From the NCBI GenBank assembly GCA_040877875.1, contig JBBDNC010000156.1, forward strand, positions 1 through 64,000: a DNA stretch of 64,000 nucleotides. Reading direction: 5' to 3'. The notes beneath the pieces were generated by a model. It ran no database searches. It was not told where the DNA came from and saw nothing but the letters and a program-made list of their open reading frames with translations. The translations under genes were made by a program, and so were the position numbers. Below, one piece after another: positions 17,425 to 26,756 of the stretch. Source of the stretch: JBBDNC01 sp040877875 (GTDB lineage Bacteria > Bacteroidota > Rhodothermia > Balneolales > Balneolaceae). Position 1 is the first letter of the stretch. Every line of letters begins with the position of its first letter.

Positions 17425-19713
17425 TTAATTCAACTCCAGTTCCACCGAAAAATAAGGTGCAAACGGAAGCTGGTCGACCCGGCGGTGGGTATAGACGTCA
17501 TAGTAAAACATATTTGTCCGGTCGTAGAGGTTGACGGCACCTCCCCGAAGGTTCAGGGTAGCAGACGATAGTTCAATGGATCGTTCCAGCGATATGTCCA
17601 GCCTGTGATAAGTGAGCATACGCCCTTGATAATAATCCTGTAAAATAACCCTGGGCGTACCGTATTCATGTTTTACAACAGGCACCTTGTCTCTGAAACT
17701 GTGCAGTTCATCGAACCCCATCGGACGGGTAAAGGGCAGCCCGCTGCCAAGTTGCCAGCGCACCCCTGCCGTGTAACTGCCCAGATCCAGGCTCGCCATG
17801 GAATTCACCTGGTGGCGGCGGTCGTGCGGAGGATGGTACCTTCGTACAGACTCGCCGAACCACTCATTGAAATGTTCCTGGGTTGTTTCATATTCCGTCA
17901 AGCCATACCCGTATCCGACAAATCCGTAAAAACGTCCGCTATTAAATTCCAGTCGGACATCCGCTCCGTAGACGTCTCCGTCGGCAAGGGCCAGTTCGGT
18001 GGTAAACTGAACCAGGTGACTCCAGACCGGGACCGGCAGGTGCTGCAACCACTTTCGGTAAAGCTCTGCCGACAATTGGAAACCTCCACCGAGCGACTGC
18101 CGCCATCCAAGCAGTGCATGAACAGCTTCAATCTGTTCACTTCTAACGGGCGAAGACATCCATGCTGTAAACACCGATCCTGCATCCCGTGTACCGGTTA
18201 CGCCGGCAAGCGGCTGACGGTAGAGGCCGAAGGCTGCACTCAACTGTTCTGCATCCCGGCCCCATGGCTGCCAGGTAGCCCGCAGACGAGGCTCCAGAGT
18301 CGGATCGTAGGTTTCCTTGTGATAGGTTGCGACAACCCCCGGTATCAACTGTACATTCCCCAGCGGAAAGGTCGTCTCAACATACACGCCCGTACTCAGC
18401 AAGTGCTCGGAATCAACCTGAGGTCCGCCGAATAATTCACTCATATCATAGTTCAGTGAATGGACATGGACAAATACTCCGTAGTCAAGCCGGGCCTCAC
18501 CGAAATAGCGGGTCAGGTTCACGTCCAGGTTCACTCGCATGGCATCGGATGTGAGATCCGGGTCTCCGGCAGGTCCGGTTGCATTAGACACATACGACAC
18601 ACCGGCATTCAGGTCAAAAAGCAGATTCGATCCTTCCGGCAGAATCACACAGCGTCCGCCGGCCACGAAGTTGGTCCATCGTACCACATCGTCCTGATCC
18701 ACATCCAGGCGTCCCCGGTCGTAGGTCCTCATCGCCATCGTGGAACAGCGGGAATCATTCTCCCCAAAATGAGTCAGCTTCAGGTACTGGCTTTCGAAGC
18801 GGAGAGGATATTCCTGGCCAAGAGTCCAGGGGCTGGTTTCTTCCACAAAAGATCTCCGTACGGAAGCGATCCACGAAGTATTGCCGTAACTGAGAGGGCC
18901 TTCGGCCAATACCTCGGCCACAAAGGGACTCACAGAGCCAGAGGCGCTCGTCTCATACCGGTCACCGTTCCTCATCTTTACATCCACCACCGAGGAAGTC
19001 CGTCCGCTGTAACGTGCCCCGTATCCGCCGGCGTAGAAGTCCGCATCCGATACCAGTGCTTCGGGAAAAGCGGAGAAAAATCCCAGGATATGAAACGGTT
19101 GAAAAATAAGCGAGCCGTCGACAAGCACCATATTTTCAGCCGGTGTCCCTCCCCGGATATAAAGGTGTCCGCCGCGGTCGCCCGTCGAGACCACGCCGGG
19201 CATGGCCTGCAGATAGCTGGCCAGATCACCGCCTGCTGCCGGGGTCGGAACCCGGGAAAAGTCGGCCGCTTCCACCCGCTGGCGGCCGGCCGATATACCC
19301 GCCGCCCCGGTACCGGGCGGGGCCACCACGACTTCGCCGAGTTGTTCCTCATCCCGTTCCATCTCCACGCTCACAGTTCTCGTCACGCCGGCTCCAAGGC
19401 TTAACGTATCGTGATAGGTATGATAGCCGATAAAACTGATGCGGAGTGCATAATCGCCCGGATCCAGTCCGGCAACCTGGTAAAATCCATTTTGATCAGC
19501 CGACATCCCCCGGAGCCTCTCTTCCCCCACTTCTTGAAGAACAACGTTCGCTCCTTCCAGCGGTTCCCCGCTCATGCGGTCGGTGATAATCCCCTGCACC
19601 GTAGCCGATTGAGCCATCGCCAGACCCGAGGTCATTGCTATGCAGATCCAGGCCGTCAGGAAAAAAATAATATACAATCGATGAAATCGAATTTTCATAT
19701 TCGCGATCTTCAT
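17425..19713 (-). CDS. TonB-dependent outer-membrane receptor
   Basis: A 762-residue receptor with a signal peptide (hydrophobic residues 13-34), a carboxypeptidase-regulatory-like beta-sandwich (about 36-115: GIITDRMSGEPLEGANVVLQ), a plug domain (about 130-240, including MPGVVSTGDRGGHLYIRGG and VLVDGSLIFQPFHILGFFSAF) and a beta-barrel ending SVELELN. It imports a scarce ligand across the outer membrane with energy from TonB. The barrel is short for the class. It lies downstream of a DUF4249-like lipoprotein and fecR, a common Bacteroidota arrangement, but the regulators are damaged here and miniature element copy 1 sits just upstream of its start. Confidence 0.9.
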   Translation of the reverse strand: MKIANMKIRFHRLYIIFFLTAWICIAMTSGLAMAQSATVQGIITDRMSGEPLEGANVVLQEVGEERLRGMSADQNGFYQVAGLDPGDYALRISFIGYHTYHDTLSLGAGVTRTVSVEMERDEEQLGEVVVAPPGTGAAGISAGRQRVEAADFSRVPTPAAGGDLASYLQAMPGVVSTGDRGGHLYIRGGTPAENMVLVDGSLIFQPFHILGFFSAFPEALVSDADFYAGGYGARYSGRTSSVVDVKMRNGDRYETSASGSVSPFVAEVLAEGPLSYGNTSWIASVRRSFVEETSPWTLGQEYPLRFESQYLKLTHFGENDSRCSTMAMRTYDRGRLDVDQDDVVRWTNFVAGGRCVILPEGSNLLFDLNAGVSYVSNATGPAGDPDLTSDAMRVNLDVNLTRYFGEARLDYGVFVHVHSLNYDMSELFGGPQVDSEHLLSTGVYVETTFPLGNVQLIPGVVATYHKETYDPTLEPRLRATWQPWGRDAEQLSAAFGLYRQPLAGVTGTRDAGSVFTAWMSSPVRSEQIEAVHALLGWRQSLGGGFQLSAELYRKWLQHLPVPVWSHLVQFTTELALADGDVYGADVRLEFNSGRFYGFVGYGYGLTEYETTQEHFNEWFGESVRRYHPPHDRRHQVNSMASLDLGSYTAGVRWQLGSGLPFTRPMGFDELHSFRDKVPVVKHEYGTPRVILQDYYQGRMLTYHRLDISLERSIELSSATLNLRGGAVNLYDRTNMFYYDVYTHRRVDQLPFAPYFSVELELN

Positions 19714-19741
19714 TGTCTTTAAATGGGAATTTGTATTTTCA

Positions 19742-19932
19742 GAAGGCTTTGCAAAATCACTGCGTGGGAATCGCTGTCGCTCGGAGCGCTACGCGTTCAA
19801 AAAATGAGCGTTGTTTTGCCCAATATCGGCATTTTCGTGAATTTGAAATCCTCACTTATAGCTAATAAGCTACGGTTTCAAATTCACTCAGGTTTTGATC
19901 TTGAACAAAACCCCTGGTTTTTCAAAGCCTTC
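19742..19932. mobile_element. miniature inverted-repeat element, copy 1 (191 bp)
   Basis: It opens with GAAGGCTTTGCAAAATC and closes with TTTTTCAAAGCCTTC, an imperfect terminal inverted repeat. It is flanked by the direct repeat TTTCA (19737-19741 and 19933-19937), as expected for a 5-bp target duplication. The interior shares GTTCAAAAAATGAGCGT, TTTTGCCCA and TTGAACAAAACCCCTGG with copies 2 and/or 3 and contains a long imperfect palindrome. There is no coding capacity for a transposase. It lies between the lipoprotein gene and the TonB receptor. Confidence 0.8.
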
Positions 19933-19976
19933 TTTCAGCCTATCAGGTTGTTTTTTGTAATGCTTCATCGCCCTGC

Positions 19977-20863
19977 CTACCACGGAGGCGGCTCCGGATC
20001 ACATGGAATATAACCGCCTTTTTCCCGACAGCTTTGCAGGGGAACTGTCTTGCTTACTATCCCGGCCAGATAGCCCAGTCCTTTTTCAATATTGGAAACA
20101 CCGTCAGGCAGAGCGATCACTTTTTCACTGAGAGATCCGAAGAAATGATAATCGGGTCCGGCAGATGTAATGTAGATTTTTGAGTCAGAGCTGATCAGTT
20201 GAGCAGGAGAAACACCAGGGTTCATCAAACTCAACATACGTAAATCCTCACTCAAATCGATAGCAACTCGAAAATAACCGGCTGCGATTCCGGTCGTATC
20301 CTTCAGATGGGAAACCCGAATCGGGCCGAGTACCGTACGAACATCCGCCAATCGGCTTACACCTTCAAGAAAAACTGTAGCAGCAGAAGGTACTGGAGAG
20401 TTGGTGCGTGTATATTCAATAATCACCAGGGGTGCGGGAAAGGCGGGCGGCAGAGTCACACGTCCCTGACTATAAGTCCCGTCCGGCCGCTCCACCCTCA
20501 GACGGTAAGTCTGTTCGGGTTCTATCTCCATCGTTGTCCAGAAGTTCCAGGCATAACGGTCATGAAAGAATGAAACCAGGGAATCGTTCATGATCACAGT
20601 TTCACCACTCTGCAGGTGTTCAAGAGTAACAGTTGCTTCAAGTGGATCGTGTTCCAAAAATAAATCCTCGCGAACCGGCATAACGCGCACCCACTGGGTA
20701 TCCTGAGTTGAATCGAGATAACCAAAAATAGAGAACTCATATTGGTCATTCTCCTGCCACGGTTCAAAGACCTGATCACAAGAGGCCGAAAAAAGTAAAA
20801 AAGAAAGAAAGAAAGAAAGAATACGAGATGAATGGGGAAAAGCTTTTTTCTTATATCCAACAA
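19977..20863 (-). pseudogene. DUF4249-like lipoprotein gene, interrupted at an AAAG repeat in the signal peptide (possibly phase-variable)
   Basis: The mature part (from the Cys of LLFSASCDQVFEPWQEN to PPPW) is an intact paralog of the lipoprotein at 22498-23424, sharing TQWVRVMPVRE, YAWNFWTTM, EQTYR and VSNIE. No ATG, GTG or TTG lies in its frame upstream of the lipobox. In the adjacent frame, TTG at 20863 or 20860 (or ATG at 20914) starts DIRKKLFPIHLVFFLSFF, a perfect lipoprotein n- and h-region. The two frames meet in a run of five AAAG units (20800-20819). Adding one unit or removing two joins them exactly, so this copy reads as OFF or simply mutated. Related lipoproteins accompany TonB receptors in Bacteroidota. 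Confidence 0.7.
20800..20819. repeat. tetranucleotide repeat (AAAG)x5 in a signal-peptide coding region
   Basis: Five tandem AAAG units on the plus strand encode the Phe/Leu/Ser-rich hydrophobic core of the lipoprotein signal peptide on the minus strand. A change by one 4-nt unit shifts the frame. Slippage in such repeats is a standard cause of on/off switching of surface proteins. Confidence 0.85.
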
Positions 20864-21080
20864 AACCCCATCCGATTGTTGAAATATCACCGATGATGAT
20901 GAAGCAACCGTCATAATTTTAAACCGGAGAGGAAATATCTTACCCTTTTTATTCATGTCGCTGTTCCGCTTCCTCATTTTATCTCCCAAACCTCGTATAC
21001 ATAAATCCTCATAAAATATATAGAATGATTGTAGACAATATTTATAAAACTATGTTTATCATGTAGTTAATGATGATATA

Positions 21081-22155
21081 TTAATCCCTAAAAAATGAAT
21101 AAACGGATTGTTGTTCATCGTAGACAAAATGTATATCAAGTTTTAATGCTATGGTTTCGAGGACTTCCCGGACCGGCTGATGGTCCTCAAAGGAAGCAGT
21201 GAGTTTCTTCTCCGGCAGGTCAGGCGAGGACGGGTCGATTCGGATTTTGACATCATACCATCGTTCCAGTCTTTTGATAGCGTCTTTCAAAACCGACCGG
21301 TCGAACACAAACTTCCCTTCCGTCCATCCCAGATAGACCGAGAGATCCCCGACAGTCTCGACCGTAGTAATGCCATCGGCCGATATGATCGCGAGTTGGC
21401 TGCGTGTAAGGATTGCAGCCGTCTCATCCGGCTTATCGGGTTCCTTTAACGCAACACTACCCTCGGAAACAACCACTTGCACCTGATCTTCAGCAGGATA
21501 GGATTGAACCTGAAATTTTGTTCCCAGAACTGTGATGACTGACTGTTCCGTATAGACTACAAATGACCGCAGGGTATCAGGAGCAACATCAAACCATGCC
21601 TCTCCGCTTAGGTAGACCTCTCTCCTATCCTGGTTGTCGAAAGATTCCGGCAGCCGAATCCTGCTGCCCGCATTCAGGACAATACGGCTTCCGTCGTCCA
21701 GATTCAGATGAGTACGCTGTCCGTAACCGGTCTCGATCTCCCGGTAGACAACTTCCTCCGGCCGGTGAATTTGCTCCTCCTCAGGCCCATATTCACTTAA
21801 AAAGAAGATCGTTGTAAAGATCAGGATAAAGGAAACGGCCACAACAAGCCCGCCTTGCCACATGCGTAGATTTCTCCTTTGATTTGTTCCCCGTCTCTGC
21901 CGTTCCAAACCCCGGACAGGTACAAACTCATCAGGAGAAAGGTCATACTCCCTGCTAAAACGTTTCCACGCAGCATCGACATCCCATGAGTGTTTTTCTT
22001 CACCCGAATGGTCCCAGATCTGCTTCAAAAAAAGCAGGCACTCTTCATGTTTAGGATCCGACTCCATCCATAGATGGAGTCGGATCCTCTTCAATTGTCG
22101 TCTGGCCACTGATATATCGAACCAGTAAATCCCAGTTCAGGTTGTTTTGCTTCAT
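21081..22155 (-). pseudogene. FecR-family anti-sigma factor, frameshifted near the N-terminus
   Basis: The main frame (up to 22109) gives the FecR body: one membrane helix (about residues 84-108 of that frame), the FecR domain (YREIETGYGQRTHLNLDDGSRIVLNAGSRIRLP and GEAWFDVAPD) and a C-terminal DUF4974 domain. The true N-terminus lies in another frame: ATG at 22155 encodes MKQNNLNWDLLVRYISGQTT then IEED, the usual FecR start, but this frame stops at 22051. The other frame resumes with LWMESDPKHEECLLFL, the expected continuation. The shift falls at a perfect 15-bp inverted repeat (22054-22087). Normally such proteins hold an ECF sigma factor at the membrane; here that sigma gene is only a stub. 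Confidence 0.8.
22054..22087. repeat. perfect 15-bp inverted repeat with 4-nt loop within fecR
   Basis: GGATCCGACTCCATC at 22054-22068 and GATGGAGTCGGATCC at 22073-22087 are separated by CATA. The hairpin is inside coding sequence, directly at the place where the fecR frame changes. It is not followed by a T-tract and is not a terminator. Confidence 0.9.
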
Positions 22156-22304
22156 ATGTAGACCTTATAGATCCGGTTTCTATCTATATATACCCGAAAA
22201 AGTGGAGTTGCCCTGACAAAAAAGTTTTGTGAGATGTGAGGCAGCTCCCGAAACTCCGATTTCAAAGAGTTAAATCGGTCGTTAAACGAAATGACCCTAA
22301 ACCT

Positions 22305-22442
22305 TTAATCCCTGAAATGAGAAAGCTTGTGCTGAAGGAATTTCAGAGATCGTCTTATCTGTGTTTCCACGGTTCTTACGGAAATACCAAGAACCTCAGC
22401 GATCTCCCCTGTAGGTAAGCCCGTCCTCCCTGTCCCTGTGTA
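22305..22442 (-). pseudogene. C-terminal remnant of an ECF sigma factor (region 4)
   Basis: An open stretch after a TGA at 22443-22445 translates to TGLPTGEIAEVLGISVRTVE then TQIRRSLKFLQHKLSHF, the helix-turn-helix of sigma region 4.2, ending in a normal TAA. Regions 2 and the linker are missing; sequence immediately upstream is AT-rich and then the paralogous lipoprotein gene. It precedes fecR exactly where the cognate ECF sigma gene is expected, so the regulator pair has been lost by deletion. Confidence 0.8.
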
Positions 22443-22497
22443 TCAGACAAATATCTCTTTAGTTATTTTACAATAAAAAAATTCGATAATAAACCCT

Positions 22498-23424
22498 TCA
22501 CCATGGAGGCTTTTCCGTCTCACACGGGACAAGGTCTGCCGTATCTTCCCTCAGGCAGCTCTGATAGGGAATGGTTTTGGTGACAAATCCAGCCAGGTAC
22601 CCGACACCGTTCTCTATATTGGAGACTCCTTCCGGAAGGGCAACGATTTTTTCGTCGAGGTTTGGAAAGTTCGGATATCCGGAGCCGGCCGATACAATAA
22701 AAATTTGCTGTTCCAGTGCTGCCGTATCTATATAGTTTGGCCGCCCCACACCCGCAGGAAGTGTGTAATATGCATTTAATTGAAGATAGTCTTCATCCAG
22801 ATCCATCAATACCTGGATTCCACCCGAACCATTACGGAAACTTTCCTCCAGATGGGGGATCGTAAAAAATGCCGGATCCTCCGGGGTTCGATACAGGGTT
22901 TGAACATCTGCCAGGTTCTCAACGCTTCGATCTATAAATATCGTGGCTGTAAGCGGAACACCGGACCGGTTCCTTTGAATTCGAAGCAATGGAGTGGGGA
23001 AGTCCTCCGGAAGGTCAACTTCTGCATAGCTGCTCTTCCCGTCCGAGCGTTTAGCTGTAATCCTGTACGTCTGTTCCGGATCCAGATCCATCGTCGTCCA
23101 GAAGTTCCAGGCGTAAACTCCCTGGGAAAATGAAAACAATGAATCGTTCATTACAACGGATTTGCCGGACTCAGGATGTTCAAGAGTAACGGTTGCATCG
23201 ATCGGACCGGGTTCCGTCAAAAGCTCCTCACGTACCGGCATCACACGCACCCATTGCGTGTCGGCGGTAGCGTCCAGGTAGCCGTTGATAGAAAAATAGT
23301 AGGAATCATTCTCCTGTAAGGGATCAAAAATCTCATCACAGCCGGCTATAAATAAACAGGGGATGAAGATTACCGTAATGAATATACTGGAAATGAACGG
23401 GTACGGTTTATCCGGGATCGACAT
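22498..23424 (-). CDS. DUF4249-like lipoprotein, paralog of the gene at 19977
   Basis: A 308-residue protein with a type II signal peptide: the hydrophobic segment SSIFITVIFIPCLF precedes the lipobox IAGC (Cys29). The mature part is rich in beta-strand pattern (DATVTLEHPESGKSVVMND, QTYRITAKRSDGKSSYAEVDLPEDF) and ends EKPPW. It is about half identical by eye to the interrupted lipoprotein 2 kb downstream, which argues for tandem duplication. Similar lipoproteins lie beside TonB receptors and may form part of an outer-membrane uptake complex, but no receptor directly follows this copy. The DUF4249 name is my best guess. Confidence 0.7.
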   Translation of the reverse strand: MSIPDKPYPFISSIFITVIFIPCLFIAGCDEIFDPLQENDSYYFSINGYLDATADTQWVRVMPVREELLTEPGPIDATVTLEHPESGKSVVMNDSLFSFSQGVYAWNFWTTMDLDPEQTYRITAKRSDGKSSYAEVDLPEDFPTPLLRIQRNRSGVPLTATIFIDRSVENLADVQTLYRTPEDPAFFTIPHLEESFRNGSGGIQVLMDLDEDYLQLNAYYTLPAGVGRPNYIDTAALEQQIFIVSAGSGYPNFPNLDEKIVALPEGVSNIENGVGYLAGFVTKTIPYQSCLREDTADLVPCETEKPPW

Positions 23425-23659
23425 GGGTATTCTTGAAATAAAAGTTACCAGAGCAAATCAGCCGAAAATCAGCCAGATAAATTGATCCCTGATGATTGAA
23501 AGTTTTTACCAGAAATGAAATCAACATCAAAAAAGTATAACCAAAACCCTCTGACAATCAAAGAAACCCGGTCCCGAATTGAAAAATCCTCCTAGCATAC
23601 AAGTTGAGGAATTTGTTCAGAAATCCCAATTCCGGGATTTCTTGCAATGAAATATTGCG

Positions 23660-23829
23660 GAAGGACTATGCAAAATCGCTACGCGTTCAAAAAAAAAGCG
23701 TTTTTTGCCCACTCACAGCATTTTCGCGAATTCGAAATCCTCATTTATGCCTAATAAACTGCGGTTCCGATCCGCCGGCTGGCGGACAGGCTTTGAAATT
23801 GAACAAAACCCCTGGTTTTTAAAGCCCTC
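23660..23829. mobile_element. miniature inverted-repeat element, copy 2 (about 170 bp, degenerate ends)
   Basis: It opens with GAAGGACTATGCAAAATC and closes with GGTTTTTAAAGCCCTC. It shares CGCTACGCGTTCAAAAAA, the GCGAATTCGAAATCCTCA region, CTAATAA and TTGAACAAAACCCCTGG with copy 1. TGCG(G) flanks it on both sides, suggesting a target duplication. The segment 23769-23795 is replaced by a REP-like palindrome not present in copy 1. No ORF of note. Confidence 0.75.
23771..23786. repeat. REP-like palindrome, copy 2, nested in the miniature element
   Basis: Perfect TCCGCC-GGCT-GGCGGA inside miniature element copy 2. It matches the short palindromes at 418, 48834 and 62646. Confidence 0.6.
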
Positions 23830-23852
23830 TGCGGACATATTCCCCTTGCTAC

Positions 23853-26606
23853 CTAATGTGCTTTCAGCCAGTTTTCGGCGATCCCCATATCCACCTTCAG
23901 CGGAACATCCAGTTCCACAGCCGACTCCATCATGCTCCGGATCGTATCCGCCACCTCCCGTTCCTCCTCATGGATTTCAAAAATCAGTTCATCATGAACC
24001 TGAAGCAGCATGCGGGTTTTCAGGTTATTTCCGAGCAGATAATCATGGATCCCGATCATTGCCACTTTGATAATATCGGCTGCTGTTCCCTGGATGGGCA
24101 TATTAATGGCAGTTCGCTCGGCAAAACTTCGCACATTCCAGTTTCGGGAACTGATTTCAGGGATATACCGCCTGCGGCCCATCAGTGTTTTCACATACCC
24201 GTGTTCTTTGGCAAATGCTTTGGTCTGATCGATATATTCCTGAACACCGGGAAACCGGTTAAAATACTGATCGATCATCTCCTGTCCTTCGCTGTTACTG
24301 ATCCCCAGCCGCCGGGCCAATCCGTAAGCACTCACCCCGTAGGGAATGCCGAAATTCACTTCCTTGGCCTTTCGCCGCTGATCGGACGTTACCTCATCCA
24401 GGTTCTCCAGCCCGAAGATCTCTTTTGCCGTCCGGGCGTGAATATCCTCCCCTTCCTTGAACGCCCGGCTCATATTCTCATCACCCGATATTGAAGCGAT
24501 CACCCTCAGTTCCACTTGGGAGTAGTCGGCCGACAGGATGTTGAAGCCTTCTTCGGCCGTAAAGGCCTTGCGGATTTCCCGCCCCCGCTCGGTCCGTATC
24601 GGAATGTTTTGCAAATTCGGATTCGAGGAGGAAAGCCGGCCCGTTGCCGCCACCGTCTGATTGAAACTGGTATGGATCCGTCCCGTGGTTTCGTCTGCCA
24701 GCTTCGGGAGGGCATCTGCATAGGTGGATTTCAATTTACTCAGGCTCCGGTAGTCCAGAACCAGCCCCGGCACATCATACTCGTTTGCCAGTTCGGTCAG
24801 AACATTCTCGGCTGTGGAAGGCTGACCGGTTTTGGTCTTCTTCTTCGACGGAATTCCCATCTTTTCGAACAGGACTTCCCCAAGCTGCTGAGGGGAATTC
24901 AGGTTGAATTCGGTTCCCGTCAGCTCAAAAATTTTCTTCTCCACTTCCCTCAAATCCGTCTCAAGCTGTTCAGAAAACTGATCCAGCATCTCCGTATCCA
25001 GCCTAACCCCCCAAATTTCCATATCCCCCAGAACTTCCATCAGGGGAAAATCGACCTCTTCGGCGATCTCCAGGAGCTCATCCTCTTTCAGTTTTTCATT
25101 CAATATCTCATACAACTGAAGAGTCACATCGGCATCCTCACAAGCATATGAGACAATATCCCGATACGGTATTTCGTCCATCGTTTTCTTTTTCCGGCCC
25201 GAACCGATCAATTCACCGATCGGTATGGGTTCATAGTTCAGATATTTTTTTGCCAGAGAGTCCATTTTCAACTGCTGGCTGGCATCGAGAAGGTAAGCGG
25301 CAACCATTGTATCAAATGCTTTTCCGGCAATGTTCATCCCGGCCCTGTTCAGTACGATGTAATCGTACTTGTAATTATGAGCAATTTTAACCCCTCCATC
25401 TTCCTCAAAAAGGGGCTGAAGCAAATCACAAACCTCGTTTTCAGGCAGTGCATCCTCCACGTTTACGGGAATATACCAGGCCTGCCCCGGCCGGGCAGAT
25501 AAGGAAATTCCGACGAGGGTGGCCAGCATGGGATCGCTCGAATCGGTTTCGGTATCAAAACAGAATCTCTCCGCCTCTTTCAACTCCTCTACAACCACAC
25601 GAATCTGAGAAGAGGAAACCGCAAGCTCATAGTTCACGGATTCAGAATCCAATTGATCGTGCAGACTCTCTTCAGGCACACCGGACTCATCCCCGGCGGT
25701 AAACAGATCGGACTGTCCATCCGGATCTTCGTTCAGGTATTTTCGGGTGAGGGATCGAAATTCCATTTTCTTAAAAAAAAGACCCAATTCCTTCTTGTCA
25801 GGCCCCTCCCATTCCAGCTCTTCCCAATCCACTACATCCGGAACATCGGTTTTAATGGTGACCATTTGTTTCGCATGACGGGCGATGTCGGCATGTTCCG
25901 TCAGTCCTTCCCGGTATCTTTTTGATTTCATATCCGGAGCCGCCTCGATCGCTTTTTCGAGGGACCCGTACTTATTGATGAGTTTGGGGGCTCCCTTTTT
26001 TCCAATTCCCGGCACACCCGGTATATTGTCAGATGTATCCCCGATCATCGCCAGTACATCCACCACTTTCTCGGGATAAACTCCAAAGTACTCCATCACC
26101 CCTTCCCGGTCAATCAATACGAATCCGCCATTCTTGTTATCCGGTTTGTACATCGTGATATGATCATGAACGAGCTGCATAAAATCCTTGTCAGGGGTAA
26201 CCAGATAAGCATTAACATCCTCTGCATTCGCACGGTGGGCCAGGGTGCCGATGATATCATCCGCTTCATAGCCGTGCTGTTCCAGGTTCTGAATCCCGAA
26301 TTTTTTCACCATTTCCTTGATCAGCGGAATCCCTATTGTCAGCTCTTCCGGCTGGGGCGGCCGGTTTGCCTTGTAATCCTCATCCAGGTCATGGCGAAAC
26401 GTCGGTTCGTGAGTATCCCATACGACCGAAATATGGGTCGGCTCCTCCTCTTCCAGAAGTTTGACGAGCGTATTCGCAAACCCCAGGATCGGTCCGGTGG
26501 GGATTCCGCTGGTGTTTTTAAGCCGGCTGTTGATAAATGCAAAATGAGCCCGGTAGGCAAGAGCCATCCCGTCGAGCAGAAAAAGCTTTTTTTTGGATGA
26601 GGCCAT
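23853..26606 (-). CDS. polA: DNA polymerase I
   Basis: A 917-residue polymerase with all three activities. Residues 1-300 are the 5'-3' exonuclease/flap domain (LLDGMALAYRAHFAF, YEADDIIGTLAHRA, IGDTSDNIPGVPGIGKKGA). About 330-510 form the 3'-5' proofreading domain with FCFDTETDSSD and acidic residues retained. The polymerase domain follows, with DYSQVELRVIAS, RRKAKEVNFGIPYGVSAYGLARRLG and VHDELIFE. It joins Okazaki fragments and fills repair gaps. Length and motif order are normal. It is transcribed alone on the minus strand, with 427 bp containing miniature element copy 2 between it and the lipoprotein gene upstream in position. Confidence 0.97.
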   Translation of the reverse strand: MASSKKKLFLLDGMALAYRAHFAFINSRLKNTSGIPTGPILGFANTLVKLLEEEEPTHISVVWDTHEPTFRHDLDEDYKANRPPQPEELTIGIPLIKEMVKKFGIQNLEQHGYEADDIIGTLAHRANAEDVNAYLVTPDKDFMQLVHDHITMYKPDNKNGGFVLIDREGVMEYFGVYPEKVVDVLAMIGDTSDNIPGVPGIGKKGAPKLINKYGSLEKAIEAAPDMKSKRYREGLTEHADIARHAKQMVTIKTDVPDVVDWEELEWEGPDKKELGLFFKKMEFRSLTRKYLNEDPDGQSDLFTAGDESGVPEESLHDQLDSESVNYELAVSSSQIRVVVEELKEAERFCFDTETDSSDPMLATLVGISLSARPGQAWYIPVNVEDALPENEVCDLLQPLFEEDGGVKIAHNYKYDYIVLNRAGMNIAGKAFDTMVAAYLLDASQQLKMDSLAKKYLNYEPIPIGELIGSGRKKKTMDEIPYRDIVSYACEDADVTLQLYEILNEKLKEDELLEIAEEVDFPLMEVLGDMEIWGVRLDTEMLDQFSEQLETDLREVEKKIFELTGTEFNLNSPQQLGEVLFEKMGIPSKKKTKTGQPSTAENVLTELANEYDVPGLVLDYRSLSKLKSTYADALPKLADETTGRIHTSFNQTVAATGRLSSSNPNLQNIPIRTERGREIRKAFTAEEGFNILSADYSQVELRVIASISGDENMSRAFKEGEDIHARTAKEIFGLENLDEVTSDQRRKAKEVNFGIPYGVSAYGLARRLGISNSEGQEMIDQYFNRFPGVQEYIDQTKAFAKEHGYVKTLMGRRRYIPEISSRNWNVRSFAERTAINMPIQGTAADIIKVAMIGIHDYLLGNNLKTRMLLQVHDELIFEIHEEEREVADTIRSMMESAVELDVPLKVDMGIAENWLKAH

Positions 26607-26756
26607 GAATTAAAAAAATTGCTGTCAGGTTTTAAATGTTTCATCGGAAGATAACCATGGCAGACGTCAAACAACAGAGCCGGTGGATTCTGAAAAGAAA
26701 GCTGAACTTTTTTTCAATAATTTCGTACTTACAAAGGTGTAAACCAATCAAAGCCC

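Noticed and set aside
18460..19404. 314-codon open frame on the plus strand
   Set aside because: Antisense to the TonB receptor plug and barrel; rich in His, Arg and Gly as expected from a shadow frame.
20594..20989. 131-codon minus-strand ORF across the AAAG tract as an independent gene
   Set aside because: Its first part is the signal-peptide frame of the lipoprotein and its second part is a shadow of the lipoprotein coding region after the frame change.
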